Of a stretch of 64,000 nt of DNA, positions 56,156-64,000 are shown in pieces. Source of the stretch: Thermoanaerobacterium sp. CMT5567-10 (lineage in GTDB: Bacteria; Bacillota; Thermoanaerobacteria; Thermoanaerobacterales; Thermoanaerobacteraceae); contig NZ_CP130558.2 in NCBI RefSeq assembly GCF_030534315.2, positions 1,168,501 to 1,232,500 of the forward strand. Reading direction: 5' to 3'. The position numbers and the translations under genes were made by a program. Numbering within the stretch: position 1 is the stretch's first letter; every line of letters starts with the position of its first letter. The notes beneath the pieces are model-generated. The model saw only the letters and a program-made list of their open reading frames with translations. It searched no databases and was not told where the DNA came from.

Positions 56156-56200
56156 GATTCGTAATCAACAGGTCAAGGGTTCAAGTCCCTTTGCCAGCTC
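56156..56200 (+). repeat. attR core, tRNA-Thr 3' fragment
   Basis: 45 bp identical to attL. It is followed by CA, completing ...CTCCA, so the encoded CCA end of the original chromosomal tRNA-Thr is retained here. Confidence 0.88.
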
Positions 56201-56324
56201 CATATTTTAGAACATCGAAAAGCTTTTTGATTGCGAGTTGAAAAAGTATAAAAGATAAATTTACGTTGTAAAAAAATCCTGCCTTGAGCAGGATTTTAAT
56301 TTATATTGATTTTAAAAATATTAA

Positions 56325-57515
56325 TTATTTGAAAAGTTGTACTATTTCTGAGAGTGAACTAATGCTTCCATATAGAGTTAAAATGAATACTAAAATTCCT
56401 AATATCGTAAATATAGTTGGATGTTGATAATCTCCTATGATTTTTTTATTTCGAGAAGCTAAAAGCATTGAACCAAGAGTTAAAGGTAGTATTAATCCAT
56501 TTATTGCGCCAGCGAATATTAGCAAAGTTACAGGTTTTCCTACAATTACAAAGATAACAGTACAAAAAACTATAAACCAAATAATATATTTTTCAAAATA
56601 TCTATCTATAGATTTAAAGAATGTCCTTATGAAAGAAAGGGAAGTGAAGGAACATCCTACAACTGAAGTAGTTGCTGCAGCCCATAATACTAGGCCAAAC
56701 ATCTTGTAGCCAAAAGTTCCTGCTACTGTGAGGAAAGGAGTAGCCGCTGGATTAACAGAATCAAACTTTACACCTTTCATAGCAATTCCTAGAGCCCCAA
56801 AAAATAGTACATATCTCATTATGGCTGCCACAATTATTCCTAAAGTGGCACTTTCTGTAGCATTGTTTACAGCTTCAATACCTTTCACACCGCCTTGTAG
56901 TAAACGATGCCCACCTGCAAATGTTATGTAACCGCCAACACTGCCACCGATCAATGTGATTATAGGAAGAAATTCAATTTTTTTAGGTGCAACTGTTCTA
57001 ATAATGACTTCACCCACGGGAGGATGTGCTGCTATTGCCACATATGTCGCTAACAAAATCATTAGAGCACCTAAAACTTGTGCAAATCTATCCATTACAT
57101 TTCCAAATTCTTTAGATAAAAAGATTGCAATAGCAATTATTGCAGAAATGGCTGCGCCTATACGTGGATCTATCCCAAACATAGTGTTAAAAGCCATGCC
57201 TGTACTTGCAATATTCCCTATGTTAAATGCAATTCCTCCTATAAATACTAAAAAGGCTATAAAATATCCTAAGCCATGGAAAACGTCATTAGCTATTTCC
57301 TGTCCATACTTTCACGCTGCTATAATTATTCGCCATATATTCACTTGAGCTATAATATCTACAATAATAGTGATAAGAATTATTGTACTAAAACTTGCAA
57401 GGTATTTCTCTGTAAACACAGCTGTTTGAGTCAAAAATCCTGGCCCTATAGCAGAAGTAGCCATTAGAAATGCTGCCCCTACTAACATACTTGAAGAATA
57501 TTTACCATTTTTCAA
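56325..57515 (-). pseudogene. NRAMP-family metal transporter gene with in-frame TGA
   Basis: TTG at 57515 (AGGAGAGG upstream) starts a protein with SAIGPGFLTQTAVFTEK, the NRAMP helix-1 motif (here GPGF), running to TGA at 57312-57314. The frame continues without shift (KYGQEIANDVFHGLGYF) to 56325 and gives about 396 aa with the rest of the helices. Genes of this type (YcsG) accompany pxpA/B/C in many bacteria. Either a recent nonsense mutation, a readthrough codon or a base error. Confidence 0.8.
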
Positions 57516-57662
57516 AATATACCTCTCCTTTTAATATAATATTATATATGCATAAACTTTTTGCTTAAATTAGGGTACTAAACTTCTTATAATAGTAAGG
57601 ACCTTTAGAATAAACTAATAAATATTTTTTACGTACTGTCCGTTTGCATATTATAACATATG

Positions 57663-58667
57663 TCAAAGTGGTTCCACACCGACATCATAATATCTCTCGT
57701 TTACTTTTACCTTAAAATATTTTAATACTTTCAAAGTTTCCTTAATCTTATTTATTTTGTTTTCAGTTTCTGCAAGAATTTTATGCGCCTCAGAAAGGTC
57801 AATAGTTCTAAATCTTATTTTGTCTCCTGGTTTTAATTGAGCAAGTTTTGATAAATCAAATGAAATAACTGTTGCTATTTTTTTATAGCCACCCGTAGTT
57901 TGGGCATCTTTCAATATTATAATTGGTTTTCCATTTCCAGGTATTTGAATAGCACCCGGTAAAATCCCATCCGTAATTATGTCATGCCCTTCCTTAGCTT
58001 TAATTTCAGGTCCTTCAAGCCTGTAACCCATTCTATCAGAATCTTTTGTAATTACATATGTAGAAGTCAAAAAAATTTTTACAGCTTCTTCACTAAAATA
58101 ATCGTCTTGTGGTCCTAATATTACTCTTATCTCTTCTTCACTAAAATAAGAAGGTATATATTCATCTCGGACTTTTTTCGCTTGAAGTCCTGGCTTAGAA
58201 ACTCCACCCTCAAGGACATCATCTTTTTCTATCTGTCTCCCATTTATCCCCCCTAACTTTCCTCTAATGTAAGTAGAAACACTATTCATTATTAAGTCTC
58301 CTTTAAATCCTCCCGCAACTGCAAGATATGCTCGACAACCAGACTTTATTGGTCCAAAAGATATAATGTCACCTTTCCGTACAGGAAATGAAGACCAACA
58401 GGATCGTGAAAAACCATTCACTAAAGGTTGAATCTCAGCACCAGTTACCGCAATCATAGCATCATTTAAAATTTCGAGAGTTGGCCCCATCAATGTTATT
58501 TCCAGACATGGAGCATTTTCATCGTTTTCCACTAATATATTGGCGATTCTTAAAGCAAATTCATCCATCGCTCCCGATGTAGGAACTCCTTGACTTTCAT
58601 ATCCAAATCTACCCATATCTTGAATAGTTGTAAAGAGACCTGGATTTAATACTTTAAAGTATTTCAT
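57663..58667 (-). CDS. pxpC: 5-oxoprolinase subunit C (KipA)
   Basis: 334 aa biotin-dependent carboxyltransferase-like protein. NPGLFTTIQDMGRFGYESQGVPTSGAMDEF is the family start, then GDIISFGPIKSGCRAYLAVAGG and LKDAQTTGGYKKIATV. With PxpA and PxpB it forms the ATP-dependent 5-oxoprolinase that opens pyroglutamate to glutamate. Confidence 0.92.
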   Translation of the reverse strand: MKYFKVLNPGLFTTIQDMGRFGYESQGVPTSGAMDEFALRIANILVENDENAPCLEITLMGPTLEILNDAMIAVTGAEIQPLVNGFSRSCWSSFPVRKGDIISFGPIKSGCRAYLAVAGGFKGDLIMNSVSTYIRGKLGGINGRQIEKDDVLEGGVSKPGLQAKKVRDEYIPSYFSEEEIRVILGPQDDYFSEEAVKIFLTSTYVITKDSDRMGYRLEGPEIKAKEGHDIITDGILPGAIQIPGNGKPIIILKDAQTTGGYKKIATVISFDLSKLAQLKPGDKIRFRTIDLSEAHKILAETENKINKIKETLKVLKYFKVKVNERYYDVGVEPL

Positions 58668-58771
58668 TCTTTTTCACCTACTTTATAAAATCCCTTCTAT
58701 TTTTCAAAAATTACTTTTAACCCTACATCTTAAATTTTCTATATATAAATTATTTAAAGAATTCTTCATAA

Positions 58772-59503
58772 TCACACATAATCACATATCTTAATTTGAT
58801 AAGTTTTCATTTCTATTTCTTTTTTAATTCTGTAATACTCTTCTTCTGTTATCTGCACAAATTTTATGTAATTACCTGATTCAAAGAGAATCGGTTTTTC
58901 TCTATCTGGGTCATATAATTTTACTGGAGTTTTCCCTATTATCCTCCAGCCACCAGGGCTAGAAAGCGGATAAATGCCTGTTTGGTTACCTGCAATGCCT
59001 ACTGACCCAGCTTCTATCTCAGTTCTCGGATTTTCTAATCGTGGAGTAGCAATTTTTTCAGACATACCTCCTAAATACGCAAATCCCATTGTGAAACCAA
59101 CCATATAAATTCTATAAAGAGGCTGTGTATGAATACTTATTACCTCCTCAGAAGTTATGTTATGGTATTTAGCTACGAAATCTAAATCTGGTCCAAATTC
59201 TCCCCCATACACTACTGGAATTTCATATATTTTAGGCCTAAATTCTTCTGAATTTTCATTCTCATTCTTATCACTTAATTCAATCAATTTCAATAGTTCA
59301 TCGTAAGCAATTTTAAAATGATCATATTTAATAAGCAAGGATCTATATGTTGGAATCATAGAAATAATTCCCGCACATTCTTCTTTTTTTAACATCCTAT
59401 AAAGATTTACTACTTTCTTATTGCATTCCTCACTTATTTCATTTCCAAATTCAACTATAACAGCTTTGTCACCACACAAGAGAATTTTAGGTTTTTCATA
59501 CAT
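58772..59503 (-). CDS. pxpB: 5-oxoprolinase subunit B (KipI)
   Basis: 243 aa. GDKAVIVEFGNEIS at the start and YRIYMVGFTMGFAYLGGM, AGSVGIAGNQTGIYPLSSPGGW further on are the PxpB/KipI (allophanate hydrolase subunit 1-like) hallmarks. In Bacillus KipI also inhibits sporulation kinase A. Between pxpA and pxpC. Confidence 0.92.
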   Translation of the reverse strand: MYEKPKILLCGDKAVIVEFGNEISEECNKKVVNLYRMLKKEECAGIISMIPTYRSLLIKYDHFKIAYDELLKLIELSDKNENENSEEFRPKIYEIPVVYGGEFGPDLDFVAKYHNITSEEVISIHTQPLYRIYMVGFTMGFAYLGGMSEKIATPRLENPRTEIEAGSVGIAGNQTGIYPLSSPGGWRIIGKTPVKLYDPDREKPILFESGNYIKFVQITEEEYYRIKKEIEMKTYQIKICDYV

Positions 59504-59522
59504 TGAAAATCAACTCCCTGTA

Positions 59523-60293
59523 TTATAAAAACTTACCCATTGGTACTATTTCAACTCCATTTTCTTCTAAAATCTTTTTTATTTTTTTAGTAAACTCTAC
59601 AGCCTTGGGATTATCACCATGGACACATATAGTATCAACTTTCACTTTTACCATGCTACCATCTATAGCCTCACATACTCCCTTTTTAACCATTTGAAGT
59701 ACTCTTCTACAAGCCAATTCTTCATCATGTATAATAGCATTTGGAAGCTTTCTTGAAACTAAAGTACCATCAGAATTTATGTTTCTATCGGCAAAAACCT
59801 CACAAGCAAATCTCAACCCTACTTTTTCAGCCGCCATCTGCATGGCTGTATTAGCCATCCCAATGCATATAAGATTTTCATTTACTGAAGCTATTGCCTC
59901 TGTAATTGCTATAGCAAGTTTTTCATCTACTGCAGCCATGTTATACAAGGCTCCATGTGTTTTTACATGTTGCAGTTTGATTCCAAAACTTGTTGCAAAT
60001 GCCTGTAGTGCACCAATTTGATATATAATATAATTCTTCACATCTGTAAGTGATAGATCCATATTTCTTCTTCCAAACCCCAGTAAATCAGGAAATCCAG
60101 GATGAGCACCCACCCCTACATCATTTTTACTACATTTTGCAACAGTATTTGACATCACATTAGGATCACCTGCATGAAACCCACAAGCAATATTTGCAGA
60201 GGAAATATATTTTACTATTTCATCATCCATCCCTATTTTATACACACCAAAACTTTCTCCAATGTCACTATTAATATCCACTTGATATTTCAT
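59523..60293 (-). CDS. pxpA: 5-oxoprolinase subunit A (LamB/YcsF)
   Basis: 256 aa TIM-barrel-like metal enzyme subunit. [16 protein letters not shown] at the start, [28 protein letters not shown] and a late [15 protein letters not shown] are all LamB/YcsF signatures. First gene of the pxp operon; GAGGGAAG precedes the ATG. Confidence 0.93.
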   Translation of the reverse strand: MKYQVDINSDIGESFGVYKIGMDDEIVKYISSANIACGFHAGDPNVMSNTVAKCSKNDVGVGAHPGFPDLLGFGRRNMDLSLTDVKNYIIYQIGALQAFATSFGIKLQHVKTHGALYNMAAVDEKLAIAITEAIASVNENLICIGMANTAMQMAAEKVGLRFACEVFADRNINSDGTLVSRKLPNAIIHDEELACRRVLQMVKKGVCEAIDGSMVKVKVDTICVHGDNPKAVEFTKKIKKILEENGVEIVPMGKFL

Positions 60294-60376
60294 AAGCTTC
60301 CCTCTTTCTTTTTATAAAATTAACGTAATAAAGTAATGATTAATTAAAGCATAAAAACATACATATTAAAAATAAA

Positions 60377-60414
60377 ACAAAGGCACACCTATAAAAATAA
60401 AACACCTTTGTCCC
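60377..60414 (-). terminator. Hairpin upstream of pxpA
   Basis: ACAAAGG and CCTTTGT pair on the minus strand, followed by TTTATTTTTAATA. It separates the pxp operon from the ISLre2 element. Confidence 0.45.
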
Positions 60415-60549
60415 ACTGCAAGAATTATTCTATTTTTAAACACCAAAAACCCTACTTTAAAGACTAAAATTGCAGCTTTCATAAGCTTTACGATAGAAAT
60501 GGTATCACATTTTTGTTTCAAGTTCAAGTAATTTCTTATTATGGTTTGT

Positions 60550-62281
60550 GTCAAGTAGTTGTTGGCAAATTTTTTTCTTCAAATTTTATCCGTATAATGT
60601 TTAATGTGTTGTGAATTTTCGTGCAATTATTTTTACTCCATTCTTATCTTCATATTCCGCCTTTTATATGACTTTTAATTCACTTAAACATTTGTATCTG
60701 AGTATTTCTCTTATTGTTTTTCTGCCGTTTGTCATTGCACAACCTTCAAACGGCATATCGCCTCTTTGCATATGATATGTTTTTGCTTTTTTCTGCTTTT
60801 TGTTTACATCCGCTGCTGATAATTTTATTTCTTCTTTTATCTCTGCTAATTTTTCTTCTGATATTATAACATTAAAGTATGTTTCTACAACACTATTAAG
60901 TTTTCCGCTTGTCTTTAAGGCTAGTATCTTTGCTAAATTGTTCGCACCTTTTTCTGTCCAACTCATTTTTCCCGCATTCATTCTGCGCGCCAATGTGTCA
61001 AATATATTGTTTTCCATTGTTCCTAAATGTTTGTATTCTATCCCTTCTGGGGCTTCTGGTATTTTTATTTCTTCTCTCTTTTGGTATGGTTTTATCCCTT
61101 CCTTATTGGCTACTAAATAGTTATATAGTTTTTCTAATTTCTTCATTTGCTTTTCATCATCTTTTTGCTCTATCATTAATTTCGCTATGTATTCTAGACT
61201 TTCTTCTGCTTTCCCTTCATCTAGCATTTTCATCAATTTGCAGGCATCTTTTTTGTTCTCTATATTCCTTATTACTGCTTGGCTTTTATGAAATGGATCT
61301 AATTGAAAATATACTCCTTCTTCTCCTAAACTTTCTTTAATCCAACTTGCTCCATCTCCATTTATTATCTTTATTTCTATTTCGTCTATGTTGTATTCTT
61401 TTGCTATCGTTGCATCTACTAATTCTTTAAATTCTTTGCTGCTTGCAAATCCTGCACATACTATTTTATTATGTGTTATATATTCATTACTTCCCGGGCT
61501 TCTTTTTACCCATCCGTCGTATGCTACTGCTAATTTTATTTCTTTTTTTCCCCTGCTTTTTTTGCCTTTTGGTCTGTCTTTGCCTTGCATTGATAACCAT
61601 AATCCATCCATTTCTTGAAATAATATTTTTGTTTCTTTTTCTCCTCTTAATTTGTTTTCTTTGAATAGTTTTATATCTTGTTTTTCTAATTCTGCTATTT
61701 TTTCTCCAACCTTTTGTATTATATTCCATGCAGTTGTATGGCTTATGCTTTGATTTGTTAATGATTCTATATTTTTCGCTGCTTCTCTATATGACATTTC
61801 TGTTACATTTTCTACAACTTTTTCAATAAGATTTGTTGATATATGCCCTATTGTATCCATTTTTAAATACTCATCTAAAAGATAAACATATTCCTTTTTC
61901 CCTTCACTATTTATATGTTCATAAATTCTTTTATCAAATTCAACAGTGCCCATAATTGTTTTTATGTTTGTATGCTTTTTACCTTTACATCTATATTCTT
62001 TTTTGTCCCTTTTTTCTAGTAACATATCATCTATCTTCATGAGGATTTGAGCCATTATTTTACAAGCTTCTTCGCAAACTAATTTGTAAATTTCCGCTTC
62101 TAAATCCTTGAAATTTATTTCATTTTCGTTTAAACTTATATCTAGCATGTAATCACCTCTATAACGCTTTTTTTGTTTTTTCTATTTAAACATTATAGCG
62201 GATGATTCATGCGAATGGAAGGTATTTTTTGGATACCTTCCTTTTTCTATTTTTTACCGCCTACTAAAATTATACACTAAG
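60550..62281 (-). mobile_element. ISLre2-family insertion sequence
   Basis: An intact transposase gene with a 15-bp direct repeat on both sides (CTTATTATGGTTTGT, 60535-60549 and 62282-62296). The ends show a weak inverted similarity (GTGTCAAGTAGT... against GTGTATAATTTT...). Upstream of the gene a perfect hairpin (about 62218-62242) may block incoming transcription. Confidence 0.75.
60664..62148 (-). CDS. ISLre2-family transposase
   Basis: 494 aa UPF0236/ISLre2 transposase. Signature stretches include KTIMGTVEFDKRIYEH, EMSYREAAKNIESLTNQSIS, FQEMDGLWLSMQGKD, NGDGASWIKESLG and the C-terminal RRMNAGKMSWTEKGANNLA. Full length and unbroken, unlike the IS1182-type copy. AT-rich flanks with no accessory genes. 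Confidence 0.9.
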   Translation of the reverse strand: MLDISLNENEINFKDLEAEIYKLVCEEACKIMAQILMKIDDMLLEKRDKKEYRCKGKKHTNIKTIMGTVEFDKRIYEHINSEGKKEYVYLLDEYLKMDTIGHISTNLIEKVVENVTEMSYREAAKNIESLTNQSISHTTAWNIIQKVGEKIAELEKQDIKLFKENKLRGEKETKILFQEMDGLWLSMQGKDRPKGKKSRGKKEIKLAVAYDGWVKRSPGSNEYITHNKIVCAGFASSKEFKELVDATIAKEYNIDEIEIKIINGDGASWIKESLGEEGVYFQLDPFHKSQAVIRNIENKKDACKLMKMLDEGKAEESLEYIAKLMIEQKDDEKQMKKLEKLYNYLVANKEGIKPYQKREEIKIPEAPEGIEYKHLGTMENNIFDTLARRMNAGKMSWTEKGANNLAKILALKTSGKLNSVVETYFNVIISEEKLAEIKEEIKLSAADVNKKQKKAKTYHMQRGDMPFEGCAMTNGRKTIREILRYKCLSELKVI

Positions 62282-62516
62282 CTTATTATGGTTTGTAGTC
62301 AAAGAGTAATTATAAATAATCTTGATTAAAAACCCTACTATAGGAAGCACTATCATTTTAGCCATATTATTGCTGTTTTTTTATATTAGTTATTTCAATT
62401 AAATATCAAAAATTAGCTGAATAAGTATTTGCCTATAATATAGTTGAGAACTTAAGCTCCTTTGCTAAACAACTTTAAGAATATTATGAACATTTTTAAT
62501 CGTTAACGACCTATAA

Positions 62517-62546
62517 TAAAAAAGCCTCAACACATATGTTGAAGCT
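62517..62546 (-). terminator. Terminator of the rRNA/tRNA operon
   Basis: On the minus strand AGCTTCAACA-TATG-TGTTGAGGCT is followed by six T, 12 bases after tRNA-Phe. Confidence 0.8.
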
Positions 62547-62558
62547 CCTATTTCCTGC

Positions 62559-62634
62559 TGGTGCCTCGAAGTGGAATCGAACCACTGACACAGGGATTTT
62601 CAGTCCCTTGCTCTACCGACTGAGCTATCGAGGC
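62559..62634 (-). tRNA. tRNA-Phe (GAA)
   Basis: Acceptor GCCTCGA/TCGAGGC, anticodon loop CTGAAAA giving GAA, CCA encoded. Last tRNA of the operon. Confidence 0.95.
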
Positions 62635-62647
62635 ATATGTATGATAA

Positions 62648-62724
62648 TGGCGACCCAAAAGGGGCTCGAACCCTCGACCTCCAGCGTGACAGGCTGGCGC
62701 TCTAACCAACTGAGCTATTGGGCC
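62648..62724 (-). tRNA. tRNA-Asp (GTC)
   Basis: Acceptor GGCCCAA/TTGGGTC with one G-T pair, discriminator G as usual for Asp, anticodon loop CTGTCAC, CCA encoded. Confidence 0.95.
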
Positions 62725-62744
62725 GCAATAATTATTTAATTTTA

Positions 62745-62820
<76 letters not shown>

Positions 62821-62830
62821 TTTATTTTAG

Positions 62831-62902
62831 TGACCCCGACGGGATTCGAACCCATGTTACCGCCGTGAAAGGGCGATGTCTTAACCACTTGACCACGGGG
62901 CC
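62831..62902 (-). tRNA. tRNA-Glu (TTC)
   Basis: Acceptor GGCCCCG/CGGGGTC, anticodon loop CTTTCAC giving TTC. The next bases are CTA, so CCA is not encoded, unlike its neighbours. Confidence 0.93.
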
Positions 62903-62908
62903 ACATAT

Positions 62909-62983
62909 TGGCTCCTCAGGTAGGGCTCGAACCTACAACCTACCGGTTAACAGCCGGTTGCTCCACCATTGAGCTACTGAGGA
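62909..62983 (-). tRNA. tRNA-Asn (GTT)
   Basis: Acceptor TCCTCAG/CTGAGGA, discriminator G, anticodon loop CTGTTAA giving GTT, CCA encoded. First tRNA after 5S. Confidence 0.95.
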
Positions 62984-62991
62984 ATATATTA

Positions 62992-63101
62992 TCCGGCAGC
63001 GACCTACTCTCCCGAGTAATCAGTACCATCGGCGCTGGAGGGCTTCACTTCCGTGTTCGGTATGGGAACGGGTTTTTAACCTCCGCTATTGCCACCGGAA
63101 A
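62992..63101 (-). rRNA. rrf: 5S ribosomal RNA
   Basis: The minus strand carries the conserved CCCATACCGAACACGGAAGT core and GATGGTACTG followed by GGGAGAGTAGGTCG, with complementary ends (CCGGTGGC/GCTGCCGG). Ends approximate by a few bases. Confidence 0.95.
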
Positions 63102-63389
63102 TCTTTTGTTCATTTATTCTTTTGCATATTTCGGAAAAATCTCTTTCATTAATTTTTCTCTCGAAAATATTATTTCCGTTCGCAAATTGTGTTTTCTATA
63201 TACTTTTGGCTCGCTTCGTTCGTTCGGCTAAAGCCGTCTATGCGCTGTGACGTCTTTTAACACCTCTCTTCACTTCGCTCGCCTAGTATATTACGAAAAC
63301 GCAATTAATCGCTCACTTCCAATAATATTTTCTTCTTTAGATTTCTCCAACATGCTTTTTTAAATGAACCTTGAATACTGCACAATGCT
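63102..63389. other. 23S-5S spacer
   Basis: Non-coding spacer of about 290 bases with AT-rich runs and several short inverted repeats; no tRNA seen. Confidence 0.8.

Positions 63390-64000
<611 letters not shown>

Larger units (their letters stand above)
21817..56200. mobile_element. tRNA-Thr genomic island carrying a polysaccharide locus
   Basis: Bounded by 45-bp identical direct repeats made from the 3' part of tRNA-Thr (21817-21861 and 56156-56200). A tyrosine integrase gene lies next to the left repeat, and a 21-bp repeat lies just inside both ends. The left 9 kb is integration/replication-type; the right 25 kb is a polysaccharide locus. No conjugation genes, relaxase or phage structural genes are seen, so it is an integrated island or integrative mobilizable-type element rather than a complete phage or ICE. 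It could also be composite. Confidence 0.85.

Noticed and set aside
21817..56200. Complete prophage or conjugative element
   Set aside because: No capsid, terminase, tail, lysis, relaxase or type IV secretion genes were found.
60366..60554. 62-codon frame upstream of pxpA
   Set aside because: It covers a hairpin with a T run and the ISLre2 flank and has no ribosome site.

Overview
The window is AT-rich DNA from a spore-forming anaerobic Firmicute. Ferredoxin-dependent 2-oxoacid oxidoreductase, CwlD, two spore-coat genes, CdaA/YbbR, ISLre2 and IS200-type elements and the general protein style suggest Clostridia, order Thermoanaerobacterales, probably Thermoanaerobacterium or a close relative. 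The genus is inferred from protein resemblance and was not tested. Nearly all chromosomal genes lie on the minus strand.

Region 1 (1-21,860) is ordinary chromosome. It holds plsC; a four-subunit 2-oxoacid:ferredoxin oxidoreductase operon with an upstream P-loop ATPase; the cyclic-di-AMP synthase cdaA with its partner ybbR/cdaR; a UspA-like protein; a MoxR/DUF58/transglutaminase operon; cwlD; a four-LysM protein; trxB; two spore-coat genes; a MazG-like gene next to an unusual double-length ThyX; tRNA-Lys and tRNA-Tyr; an iron alcohol dehydrogenase; a MacAB-like efflux operon; and tRNA-Thr(CGT).

Region 2 (21,817-56,200) is a genomic island of about 34.4 kb inserted in the 3' end of tRNA-Thr. 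A 45-bp tRNA fragment (attR) lies at 56,156-56,200. The attR copy is followed by CCA but the rebuilt tRNA at attL is not, which polarises the insertion. Just inside both ends lies the same 21-bp repeat, probably an integrase arm site. The left module carries a tyrosine integrase, an S24-like repressor divergent from an excisionase-like gene, and a DUF3987 replication-type protein. After it comes a 2-kb stretch almost without ORFs. That stretch has its own sigma-A-like promoter, many long-range base-paired segments and three dispersed hairpin modules whose stems differ in sequence but keep pairing. This is the best candidate here for an undescribed system: a large ornate non-coding RNA or a structured cassette array. 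A second tyrosine recombinase follows.

The rest of the island (31.0-55.6 kb, minus strand) is a surface-polysaccharide locus headed by a LoaP-type NusG paralogue. A long hairpin lies between loaP and the biosynthetic genes, matching LoaP-controlled processive antitermination. The cargo includes a priming sugar transferase, epimerases, glycosyltransferases, UDP-galactopyranose mutase, UDP-glucose dehydrogenase, a Wzy-like polymerase, a CapD/FlaA1-like protein and ManC. Decay is heavy: frameshifts, nonsense codons, an IS200-interrupted second priming transferase, a broken IS1182-type element, and truncated polymerase and glycosyltransferase copies. No Wzx flippase is recognisable.

Region 3 (56,200-64,000) is chromosome again. 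It holds an NRAMP transporter gene with an in-frame TGA, pxpC-pxpB-pxpA (5-oxoprolinase), an intact ISLre2 element, and the end of an rRNA operon on the minus strand (23S partial, 5S, then tRNA-Asn, Glu, Met, Asp, Phe).
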